Part shown: positions 35,390 to 43,740 of the stretch, in pieces
Layout: each line of letters opens with the position of its first letter
Position numbering within the stretch: the stretch's first letter is position 1
NCBI RefSeq assembly: GCF_003383615.1
Contig: NZ_QNUL01000006.1
Coordinates: 124,001-188,000, forward strand
DNA length: 64,000 nucleotides
Direction: 5' to 3'
From: Dyadobacter luteus
GTDB lineage: Bacteria; Bacteroidota; Bacteroidia; Cytophagales; Spirosomataceae
Position numbers and translations under genes: made by a program
The notes under the pieces: generated by a model
The model's input: only the letters and a program-made list of their open reading frames with translations
Databases searched by the model: none
What the model was told of the DNA's origin: nothing

Positions 35390-38300
35390 TTAACTTTCAC
35401 GACCATATCCACCGCCGCCGGGTGTTTCTATCACTAAAATATCGTTGTATTCTGCTTCGAAACTGCATATACCGGGTAGCTGAGCAGCTTCTCCTTTGCT
35501 GATCAGCGTATGCGTACCACATTTTCCGTTGCCTCCTCCTTCCATTCCATATGGCTCGTGTTTACGGTGCTGGCCCAGAAGCGTGATCTGCAATTTTTCT
35601 AAAAACTGTATCTTCCTGCTGATCCCGTCACCTCCTCTGAATTTCCCATCTCCGCCTGATCCTTTCCTGATGCCAAATTCAAGCAAACGTACCGGATACT
35701 TTCTTTCCAGCTGTTCCGGATCGGTGATGCGGGTGTTGGTCATATGCTGGTGTACGGCAGAGCGTCCGTGGAAACCTTCCCCTGCACCGGTTCCGCCGCC
35801 TATGGTTTCGTAGTATCCGAAGTTTTTATTTCCAAATAAGAAATTATTCATCGTTCCCTGGCTGCATGCCGCCAACCCGAAGGCTTTTAAAAGCGTATCT
35901 ACCAACCGTTGGCTCACTTCGGTATTGCCTCCTACTACCGCAGGACATAATAGCGGATCGTCTGAAAATTGTGGATGCAGAAAACTATTGTCAGGCAGGA
36001 TGATCTCTACATGCTTCATGAGTCCGTCATTCAGCGGAACTTTCTTATTGACTAATAACCGTAATACATACAAAATCGCGCTGTGCAAAATGGAAATATT
36101 GGCATTCAGGTTGTTGGGATGAACTGAGGATGTTCCTGTAAAATCGAAAATCTGTTTGTCTGGCTGAATATGTATTTGAACCGCTATACGGTGATCGTCA
36201 TCCAGAAATTCCTCCGCGCTGAAAGTTTTTCCGGCTAGCGAGTCAATTTTGGCTTTAAGCTGAGAAGTGGCACTCATCTTCAGCAGCTGCATATATTTTT
36301 TAACCGTTGCTACGCCATGCGTTTCAGTGAGTTTCAGGAGTTGTTCACTGCCTTTTCGGAGTGCCGAAAGTGCAGCAATAATATCCGCCTCGTTGGAAAG
36401 AAAATTCCTTGTAGGATATGCCGCTTTCGTAAAAAGGTTTCGAAGGTTTTCCCATTGGAATATACCTCCTTTAACCAGATATTGAGGTAGGATCACAACG
36501 CCTTCTTCAGCCAGACAAGTAGCATCAGGTGGCATGGAGCCCGGCGTTTTTCCACCTATTTCAGCATGGTGAGCGCGGTTGATCACATAGCCCATACATG
36601 CTCCGGAGTCTGTAAATACGCCGGAAATGAGCGTCACATCAGGGAGGTGAGAACCGCCGTATTTTGGATGATTTGTAATGACAACATCACCCGGACGGAT
36701 ATCAATATAGTCGAGCACAAGTCTGCCGCAAATACCCATGCTACCGAGGTGAACAGGTATATGCTGCGCATTCACAAGCAAATCGCCATCCGCATCCAGC
36801 ATAGCACAGGAGAAGTCCAGCCTTTCTTTTACATTCACAGAAAAGGCGGTACGTTGCAACTGAGCGCCCATTTCTTCAGCGATTGCCTCAAATCGATTTG
36901 TAAACAGTTCCAGGGCTATTTCTTCCTTTTCTTCTGTTTTAGGTGATTGTCCGGATGTGATATTGAATGCCGAAGCATCATTGTTTTCCTGAATAACCAG
37001 CTCCCAGTTGGCAGGTATAAAGACGGTTGAAGTAGCGTTTAGCAATATCGCAGGACCTGTGATTTTGTCACCTGCTTTCAGTGAGTCCCACTCAAATATC
37101 CTTGTAGGGTTTATGGTACTGACAGTTCTTTCTGAATCAACTTCCAATCCTGTTGTAAGCTGCTCTTTGATTTCCGAAGCAGATGCTTTTTCACAAACCT
37201 TTATTTTGATACTTTCCAGCTCTATCACCATGTTTTCGGGATAATAGCCAAACTGATCGGTGTATAACTTTCTGAAGGCTTCACCCGTTTTTTCGCCTTG
37301 CCAGTCTACACTGAGCGCATTTTCCTGTCCGGAGAACCGGAGGAAAAGAGATATAAATACCGTTTCGTATTCCAGGATTTGTTGTTCCGCCAGTATATGA
37401 ATTGCCTGTTGAATCAGCTCATGATTCCACTGCTCAATATGCTCTGAAACCTGTGTCAGCGGTTGGAGAATTTGCCTGGAAACAATAGTGCTGATCAGCG
37501 ATTCACCAATTCCGGCAGCACTGAAAAGACCTGCATCGTAAGGAATAATTACATTTTTAATATCAAGCAGATCTGCCAGCTGGCAGCAATGAAGTCCGCC
37601 TGCCCCACCGAAAGTGACCAACGCATAATCTCCGGGATTCACGCCTTTTTCAACCGAAATCTTTCTGATCGCATCAGCCATTTTTTCATTGGCAATACTT
37701 TCAAGACCCGTCAGGATTTCAAGGTCGCTGAGGATATTGCCACTGGTTGCTTCAATCTCAATTTTTAATTTACCCAATGCTTTTTCTGCATCTCCTGCAC
37801 GAATGGGTATACCGAATCGCGATGCATCGAGTTTTCCAAGCAACAAATTGACGTCCGTAATCGTAAGTGGTCCACCTGCTCCATAACATGCCGGTCCGGG
37901 TGATGCACCTGCGCTATCCGGACCAACTTGTAGCGTGAATCCATCGAACCAGCAAACCGATCCGCCACCAGCTGCTACTGTTTCAATCGCCAGTGTCGGA
38001 TTGTGAAATTCTATGCCATCAATTTCGGTAATATATTTCAACTCCGGTTGCCCGTCAATACGAGCCACATCGGTGCTGGTTCCGCCCATATCGAAGGTAA
38101 TAACATGATCCACGCCACGCATCGCAGCCAGATTTGAAGCAGCAACGATGCCTCCGGCTGGTCCGCTGAGAAGGCTATCTTTTGCTGTAAATGCATTCAG
38201 CTCGGCGAGGCTACCTGTACTGGTCATGATCTTCAGACTACCCGACAGTTTTGATCGGATATTGCTCAGGTACTGATCCAGAATTGGATCCAGGTATGCA

Positions 38301-39127
38301 TTTACAACGGCAGTTTGTGTCCTGCGCAGGTAATGCGAAAATGGAAACAATTCGGCTGAAGAAGATACGTACTGATGCCCGTTCTGTCGGAAGAACTTTG
38401 CGACAGAAGTTTCATGGTCAGGATTGCGATAGGAGTGAAGTAAAGAAACTGCCACTGACTGGAAATCGCCTGCAGCGTGTTCGTGGAGCGTCTCCAAATC
38501 GATGGGCGTAATGACATTACCTTCAGCGTCCAGTCTTTCATCTATTTCCGAAACTTCGGTATATAACAATGAAGGTTCCGGTATATTGAGTTGAAACAGC
38601 GAAGGTCTCTGCTGGTTGCCGATATAGAGCAAATCTTTAAACCCTTTGCTTACTATCAACAGCGTTTTAGCTCCCTTTCTTTCTAACAATGCGTTAGTGC
38701 CACGGGTAGTCCCAAGGCGCATTTCAATAGGAGGTAGGGGCTCAGATAATGGTGTTTCGGTGAGCAAACGGGCTGCCAGTATAGGGGCTTCCTCATTTGC
38801 ATATAGCTCAAAATCTATCGGTTTATCTATAGCAATATCTTCATCAACCATCAAAATAGAACTTTGATGAGAAAGTGATACCAGTTTTCCTGTATGATTT
38901 GCGACTTGAAAGGTGTAGTCAGACAGAACCTCGCCGCTGTATTGCCACGGAGATGTGAACCTGAATTGGCAGGGTGCTATCTTCTCCGTAATTGTACCGC
39001 GTAAACGCGATGAACTCAATACTTTGATTCGCATTTTTTTGCCAGTCGGACTTGTGGCCAGGCAGTCGGTGAAGGTTCCTCCGGTATCAATGTTGATTTT
39101 CCAGACCGGTGCAATTGATGTTGACAA
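35390..39127 (-). CDS. Fused HyuA-HyuB hydantoinase/5-oxoprolinase (ATP-hydrolysing)
   Basis: A 1245-aa protein of the eukaryotic OPLAH type, in which both subunits are on one chain. The HyuA half (about 1-690) contains NIDTGGTFTDCLA, GTTRGTNALLERKGAK, SGPAGGIVAASN, ITFDMGGTSTDVARI and TVAAGGGSV. The HyuB half (about 705-1245) contains FTNRFEAIAEEMGAQLQRTAFS, VITNHPKYGGSHLPDV and ETPGGGGYGRES at the end. The fused form favours 5-oxoproline to glutamate over hydantoin hydrolysis, though this is inference. The only start is TTG 39127, 20 bp after the AraC-type gene. Downstream is the NRAMP-like transporter. The gene is full length. Confidence 0.9.
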   Translation of the reverse strand: MSTSIAPVWKINIDTGGTFTDCLATSPTGKKMRIKVLSSSRLRGTITEKIAPCQFRFTSPWQYSGEVLSDYTFQVANHTGKLVSLSHQSSILMVDEDIAIDKPIDFELYANEEAPILAARLLTETPLSEPLPPIEMRLGTTRGTNALLERKGAKTLLIVSKGFKDLLYIGNQQRPSLFQLNIPEPSLLYTEVSEIDERLDAEGNVITPIDLETLHEHAAGDFQSVAVSLLHSYRNPDHETSVAKFFRQNGHQYVSSSAELFPFSHYLRRTQTAVVNAYLDPILDQYLSNIRSKLSGSLKIMTSTGSLAELNAFTAKDSLLSGPAGGIVAASNLAAMRGVDHVITFDMGGTSTDVARIDGQPELKYITEIDGIEFHNPTLAIETVAAGGGSVCWFDGFTLQVGPDSAGASPGPACYGAGGPLTITDVNLLLGKLDASRFGIPIRAGDAEKALGKLKIEIEATSGNILSDLEILTGLESIANEKMADAIRKISVEKGVNPGDYALVTFGGAGGLHCCQLADLLDIKNVIIPYDAGLFSAAGIGESLISTIVSRQILQPLTQVSEHIEQWNHELIQQAIHILAEQQILEYETVFISLFLRFSGQENALSVDWQGEKTGEAFRKLYTDQFGYYPENMVIELESIKIKVCEKASASEIKEQLTTGLEVDSERTVSTINPTRIFEWDSLKAGDKITGPAILLNATSTVFIPANWELVIQENNDASAFNITSGQSPKTEEKEEIALELFTNRFEAIAEEMGAQLQRTAFSVNVKERLDFSCAMLDADGDLLVNAQHIPVHLGSMGICGRLVLDYIDIRPGDVVITNHPKYGGSHLPDVTLISGVFTDSGACMGYVINRAHHAEIGGKTPGSMPPDATCLAEEGVVILPQYLVKGGIFQWENLRNLFTKAAYPTRNFLSNEADIIAALSALRKGSEQLLKLTETHGVATVKKYMQLLKMSATSQLKAKIDSLAGKTFSAEEFLDDDHRIAVQIHIQPDKQIFDFTGTSSVHPNNLNANISILHSAILYVLRLLVNKKVPLNDGLMKHVEIILPDNSFLHPQFSDDPLLCPAVVGGNTEVSQRLVDTLLKAFGLAACSQGTMNNFLFGNKNFGYYETIGGGTGAGEGFHGRSAVHQHMTNTRITDPEQLERKYPVRLLEFGIRKGSGGDGKFRGGDGISRKIQFLEKLQITLLGQHRKHEPYGMEGGGNGKCGTHTLISKGEAAQLPGICSFEAEYNDILVIETPGGGGYGRES

Positions 39128-39147
39128 GGTGGTAGGATTTAGGCGTT

Positions 39148-40026
39148 TCAGATCAGTCTTGCGCGGAAGTCACGGTGGTATTCTCTCGGCGATTTGCCAA
39201 TTGTTTTTTTGAATACCCTGTTAAAGTTGGTGACATTGTCGAAACCGGTTTGGTAAGATACTTCAGAAAAACTGTCGAATTTCCCCGAAACGATCATTTT
39301 ACAGGCTTCATTTACCCTCAATTCATTCAGAAAACTGACGAAGGTTTTATCAGTATGTTTTTTGAAATAGCGGCAGAATGCCTGAGGTGTAAGGTTGGCC
39401 ACCTCGGAGATCTCATTCAGGGAAATATGATTTTTATAATTGGTGACCAAATATTGGAAAATATGGTCCATTCTTATCCCTTCTACTTCTGAGATGATAT
39501 GCTCGCTGTTGTTGGTAGCGAGCGGCTGCATGTTTCGGGCAATAGAAAACTGGTGAAGCAATGTGATGAAAGATGCCACACGCAGACTGTCTTTCGCCTG
39601 CATTACTTCTTTGATGATGGTTTTGATCAGTTCTGCTGACTCTTTCGGAATTTGAAAACCGTTGTGTAAGCCATCCACAAACTTTCTGATTCCGTTCATT
39701 TCCGGCAGGTTCAGAATATTGTTCATGAGCTGATGCGGATTGAAAAATATCGAAACGGAGTGGATCTGTTTTCCTTCTTCCGAATCAAAGTAGGTTTCGT
39801 CGTTTTTAAAGATATGAGATTGATTGGCACCGATAATATAAACATCACCTGATTCAAACCGTTGCATATAATTTCCCGCGATGAGGATGCCCGTTCCTTC
39901 AATAACCCATTCAATCTGCACTTCCCTGTGCCTGTGTAAATGATTGTAGTAATGTGGCAAAATATCCTCCTGCACTACAATCGTATTCTCTTTGGAAACC
40001 GGTATGGTGAACTGTACTACTTTCAT
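39148..40026 (-). CDS. AraC family transcriptional regulator
   Basis: A 292-aa regulator. The N-terminal cupin (YYNHLHRHREVQIEWVIEGTG, then ESGDVYIIGANQSHIF) senses a small molecule. The C-terminal double HTH begins ISLNEISEVANLTPQAFCRYF and ends GFDNVTNFNRVFKKTIGKSPREY, with the full AraC signature. It is placed 20 bp before the 5-oxoprolinase gene and 148 bp after GH43, so it could control either the oxoprolinase unit, the SusCD locus or both. The ligand is unknown. Confidence 0.92.
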   Translation of the reverse strand: MKVVQFTIPVSKENTIVVQEDILPHYYNHLHRHREVQIEWVIEGTGILIAGNYMQRFESGDVYIIGANQSHIFKNDETYFDSEEGKQIHSVSIFFNPHQLMNNILNLPEMNGIRKFVDGLHNGFQIPKESAELIKTIIKEVMQAKDSLRVASFITLLHQFSIARNMQPLATNNSEHIISEVEGIRMDHIFQYLVTNYKNHISLNEISEVANLTPQAFCRYFKKHTDKTFVSFLNELRVNEACKMIVSGKFDSFSEVSYQTGFDNVTNFNRVFKKTIGKSPREYHRDFRARLI

Positions 40027-40174
40027 TGGCTGAAAGGGTTACGCTGTTTACTTGTAAATCAAGATTGGTTTGTTAAAATAACTGATTTGATCAAAATTTA
40101 CAATGGAATGATAAAACTGGTTTCTTATATGTTAAAAAATGATAAGTGGGTGGATATATTTTACCAATTTTGCA

Positions 40175-41170
40175 TTATTTATTGATTTTGATGTATGGCC
40201 AGTTTTGGGCATCCCAGTTCAGTTTTTCGATTCGAAGTTTAGATTTTCCCTTGTCTTTGGCGTCATATCCGTGGAAGATCAGGTAGTCAGTATCATCGAA
40301 AGTATATACCGAATTATGCCCGACGCCGTGCCAGTTGCTGTCGCCTTGCAGTAGCAACGTTCCACCACCTTGTTTCATCGGAATATTGTCTTTGTCTATA
40401 TAGGGACCGGTCAGTTTTTCAGAACGTCCTATCCGCATTTTGTAAGTACTGTTTTCACCTTTGCAGCAATAATCATAGGAAGCGAAGAGGTAATAGTATT
40501 TGTCCTTTTTGAAAATAAACGGAGCTTCAATGGCTCCTTTGCCAGCTGAAGAATCTGACTTAACCGGATTGCCCGGCACACTTGCGAGTGTATACCATTT
40601 TTGCGGAAGAGCAATCGTTTTTGCATCCTGGCCCAGCGCGACGAGTTTCAGACCATTCCAGAAAGAACCGAATGATAACCATGGCTGTTTGTTTTCGTCA
40701 ATGATGAGATTCGGATCAATCGCATTCCATTCATCTCTTCCCGGAACGGATTCTATTACTTTCTCATGATCGATCCATTTGAAATCAGGATCTGCCGGAT
40801 CCAGGGTTTTGTTTGTCGCCAGACCAATGCAGGAGCCGTTTTTACCAAAAGTGGATATTGAATAATAGAGGTAATATAAACCCTGATAATACGCAATATC
40901 AGGAGCCCAAATGTGCCCGCGGAAACCGGGAACCGCTTTTACCGCCCATTCAGGAGGTGAACTGAATACCGATTTTTCCTTTTTCCAGCCTTTCATGTCT
41001 TTAGATGACCATACATTGATTCCCCTCCCTGTGGCGAAAAGATAGTAGGTGCCATCTTGCCTGATCATAACCGGGTCATGGACAGGAACGTCTGTTAACA
41101 AAGAATCCTGGGCGCAGGAAAAATTAGCGCCCAGGATTGCAATGAACAGGAAAGCCAAGTGCTTTACCAT
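40175..41170 (-). CDS. Glycoside hydrolase family 43 (arabinanase/arabinosidase-like), secreted
   Basis: A 331-aa five-bladed beta-propeller enzyme. The signal peptide MVKHLAFLFIAILGANFSCAQ is present; the cysteine near the cleavage site might make it a lipoprotein. The catalytic triad of the family is visible: base Asp in VHDPVMIRQDGTY, pKa-modulator Asp in AIDPNLIID, and acid Glu in GAIEAPFIFKKD. HGVGHNSVYTFDDTD supplies the metal-site His. The short single-domain form resembles endo-1,5-arabinanases. It starts 1 bp after the DUF3823 gene and closes the SusCD operon. Confidence 0.9.
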   Translation of the reverse strand: MVKHLAFLFIAILGANFSCAQDSLLTDVPVHDPVMIRQDGTYYLFATGRGINVWSSKDMKGWKKEKSVFSSPPEWAVKAVPGFRGHIWAPDIAYYQGLYYLYYSISTFGKNGSCIGLATNKTLDPADPDFKWIDHEKVIESVPGRDEWNAIDPNLIIDENKQPWLSFGSFWNGLKLVALGQDAKTIALPQKWYTLASVPGNPVKSDSSAGKGAIEAPFIFKKDKYYYLFASYDYCCKGENSTYKMRIGRSEKLTGPYIDKDNIPMKQGGGTLLLQGDSNWHGVGHNSVYTFDDTDYLIFHGYDAKDKGKSKLRIEKLNWDAQNWPYIKINK

Positions 41171-41171
41171 A

Positions 41172-41867
41172 TTATTTCAGCATGATTTTTTGCGGAGCTC
41201 CGAACAACATTTCACCCACGCCTGAAGTTTTAACACCAATTCTGGCATATACATATTCGCGTTTGGCCATTGCTGCAGATAGCGTTGCCGTCAAAGTAAT
41301 CGGTTGGGACAAATTGGTAATCTCCGCCGCAGGCTTCTGAACGTTACCCGCATTGTTGTTTGGATCCACGATCATCGTCGTCCCGATATACAAATTGACA
41401 CGCTCCAGTGTACGTGAAGCATCGACCTGTTTCAGGCTGAATGTAGCGGATACTTTACCTTCTCCCTTGGAATAACTGTCATTTTGAAATACAAAATAAG
41501 GTTTCACGGGAACATCCAGCTCCTGCGTTCCGCGCAGGGATACGGCAATGGTATCTGTGTTATCCACCCACGGGCCATTGCCACGGAGGCGAACCAGTTT
41601 GTAATCTCCGTCAAACAGCGAAGCAGAGAAAGTTCCGTCCTGTGCGATGTAGACAGGGATCTTGGTAAATAGTTGGTAACCTCGTTGCCAGATTTCCAGC
41701 TGTACGCCATTGGAGCGAACACCCACTGGTTGCCCTTCGTATACAATGCGTCCCTTCAGTACGGATTTAGGTTCCGCTCTGTTATCTTTTTCACAAGACG
41801 ACATGATGCCGGCAGTCAGGATCGCTGCCAGAAACAGCTTAGTCGGAAGTATGAATTTCTTTATCAT
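41172..41867 (-). CDS. DUF3823 domain lipoprotein of the SusCD operon
   Basis: A 231-aa lipoprotein. The signal is IKKFILPTKLFLAAILTAG with lipobox MSSC. The mature part starts with an Ig-like or carboxypeptidase-regulatory strand set (SVLKGRIVYEGQPVGVRSNG) and includes LEIWQRGYQLFTKIPVYIAQDGTF, the typical DUF3823 region. Such proteins accompany SusD in Bacteroidota loci and probably bind glycan at the surface (inference). The gene sits 13 bp after susD and 1 bp before GH43. Confidence 0.88.
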   Translation of the reverse strand: MIKKFILPTKLFLAAILTAGIMSSCEKDNRAEPKSVLKGRIVYEGQPVGVRSNGVQLEIWQRGYQLFTKIPVYIAQDGTFSASLFDGDYKLVRLRGNGPWVDNTDTIAVSLRGTQELDVPVKPYFVFQNDSYSKGEGKVSATFSLKQVDASRTLERVNLYIGTTMIVDPNNNAGNVQKPAAEITNLSQPITLTATLSAAMAKREYVYARIGVKTSGVGEMLFGAPQKIMLK

Positions 41868-41880
41868 GATTACAAGACGA

Positions 41881-43728
41881 TTAATGGAACGGGTTCCGGA
41901 TAATTTTAGGGTTGTTGTCGATCACAGACTGTGCGATGGACGAATAGTAATTTCCCAGCTGGAAGAAACGTGGAGCACGGAACCTTGGCGCTACAAGTTT
42001 GTCGTATACATACTTGTTGTGCGTTGGATGCCCCGGGCGAATCACCCGATAAGGGTACAACGCATATATCATCGCATCCGGATTGTTTGCATTTCCGTTC
42101 CAGACTTCGTGCGCTGTTCTCCATCTGATCAAATCCCAAACGCGGTGATCTTCAAATGCAAGTTCTACACGTCTTTCGTTTTGTAAACGATCCATGGTAA
42201 GCGCTTTGAGGCTATTTGCTCCAAATCCGGCTCTTTCACGGACAACGTTTACATATTTCAAAGCGTCGGCTGTTTTACCTGTTTCCAAAGCTGCTTCACT
42301 TGCGTTGAGCAGAATTTCTCCCAAACGGAACCTAACCCACCACATATCACTGCGAATACCACGTGTGCTCGACATGGCAGTCTGATCCACATACTTTCTC
42401 AGATAAAAACCTGAGTTGGTTACTTCTGTCTGCGCGCGTTGTGGGCCCGATGAGCCAGTCAGCAAGCCACCGTCGTCATAGTTTGAGCCAAGCGTGTTGG
42501 ATTCCACATTCTGAAAACTGTTAGTTGTAGCGTTCCAAACCTTCACACCTGCCTGAATCTGCACAGGAGTTCCACGGAAAGTGGTACCCGGATAAATGAT
42601 GGTACCATATAACCTTGCATCCTTGTTGGCAAACACACCTTGCAGATTATCATAGTAGATATAATCCGTATTTCCCGCATTTCTGGTTTTCAGCTCACCG
42701 GAAGTTCCATCCAGGTATTCATAGTCTTCAACGAGGTTCAGAGAAGGAGTAATGGAGGAAGACGAAAGATTGTCTTCGCGCACGTTACGGGCAATGTTGT
42801 CATACGTGAAACCATGTCGCTTGTCTTTACTTACAAGAAAATCCTGTGCAAGGATAACCTCTCTGTTTGCAGTCTTTTTGGTAATTGCCTCATAGAAATT
42901 CTCTCCGGCGTTCGGGTTGGTATTGTAAAGCTGATAAACCCCGCTGTTAATGATTTCTTCCGAGGCTGCCAGTGATTGTGCATAATAACCAGCTGCTCTG
43001 GATGCAGGTATTCCAACTTCCCCACCAGGTGTCGAGATAGGCGACGACAGGCGGTTATTGTATTTAGCGATAGATGCTGCATACAGCATAGCACGGCTTT
43101 TCAGGGCCATTGCCGTATACTTATTTGCCCGCGTGTTACTGGTTCCGTTACCCAATGTTCCTTTGATCGCATCAAGTTCTGAAGCAATGAAGTCATATAC
43201 TTCTTCTTCTTTGTTACGCGGTTGCTGAAGATAAGACGGATTACCATTGAAGTCATAAATCAACTGTTTTGTAATAAGAGGGACTCCTCCCATTCGTTTT
43301 ACAAGGTCGAAATAAACCATGGCTCTCAGGAACCGGAATTCCGAAGAAAACTGTGTTTTCTGAGCGGCAGTAAGGGAAGTTCCGTACTGTTCTATATTCT
43401 CAATAGCCAGGTTAATATCACGGATCAAACCATAATCCCAGTATCTCCAGCGATCGAAGGGATAGTTAATGATGTTGTTACGTCCGTCGTCGTTGTTGGA
43501 CCACATGGCTTCATCGTAAGCAGCAAACTCTGCCCATCCTGTGGTAAGCGATGTGTGAGCTGGAAGGCGATCGTAATAATTAGCCAGCAGTCCGGTAATC
43601 ATTTTGGTGTCGTTCCAAACCTGGTCTTCCAGAATAATGTTTTGCGGCTTTCTGTCGAGCCATTCCTCCGCACATCCCGAAAGTGTCAGGATGGAAAAGG
43701 CAAGGATATATTTTGAAAATTTACGCAT
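41881..43728 (-). CDS. SusD/RagB family nutrient-binding outer-membrane lipoprotein
   Basis: A 615-aa surface lipoprotein that forms the lid of the SusC transporter. MRKFSKYILAFSILTLSGC gives the lipobox LSGC. The N-terminal TPR-rich part (LDRKPQNIILEDQVWND, FRFLRAMVYFDLVKRMGGVPLI) and the C-terminal RagB part (VRFRLGEILLNASEAAL, RLQNERRVELAFEDHRVWDLIRW) are textbook. It follows susC with a 12-bp gap. Ligand unknown, but the operon's GH43 suggests an arabinose-containing glycan. Confidence 0.95.
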   Translation of the reverse strand: MRKFSKYILAFSILTLSGCAEEWLDRKPQNIILEDQVWNDTKMITGLLANYYDRLPAHTSLTTGWAEFAAYDEAMWSNNDDGRNNIINYPFDRWRYWDYGLIRDINLAIENIEQYGTSLTAAQKTQFSSEFRFLRAMVYFDLVKRMGGVPLITKQLIYDFNGNPSYLQQPRNKEEEVYDFIASELDAIKGTLGNGTSNTRANKYTAMALKSRAMLYAASIAKYNNRLSSPISTPGGEVGIPASRAAGYYAQSLAASEEIINSGVYQLYNTNPNAGENFYEAITKKTANREVILAQDFLVSKDKRHGFTYDNIARNVREDNLSSSSITPSLNLVEDYEYLDGTSGELKTRNAGNTDYIYYDNLQGVFANKDARLYGTIIYPGTTFRGTPVQIQAGVKVWNATTNSFQNVESNTLGSNYDDGGLLTGSSGPQRAQTEVTNSGFYLRKYVDQTAMSSTRGIRSDMWWVRFRLGEILLNASEAALETGKTADALKYVNVVRERAGFGANSLKALTMDRLQNERRVELAFEDHRVWDLIRWRTAHEVWNGNANNPDAMIYALYPYRVIRPGHPTHNKYVYDKLVAPRFRAPRFFQLGNYYSSIAQSVIDNNPKIIRNPFH

Positions 43729-43740
43729 GACTGAGTCGAA

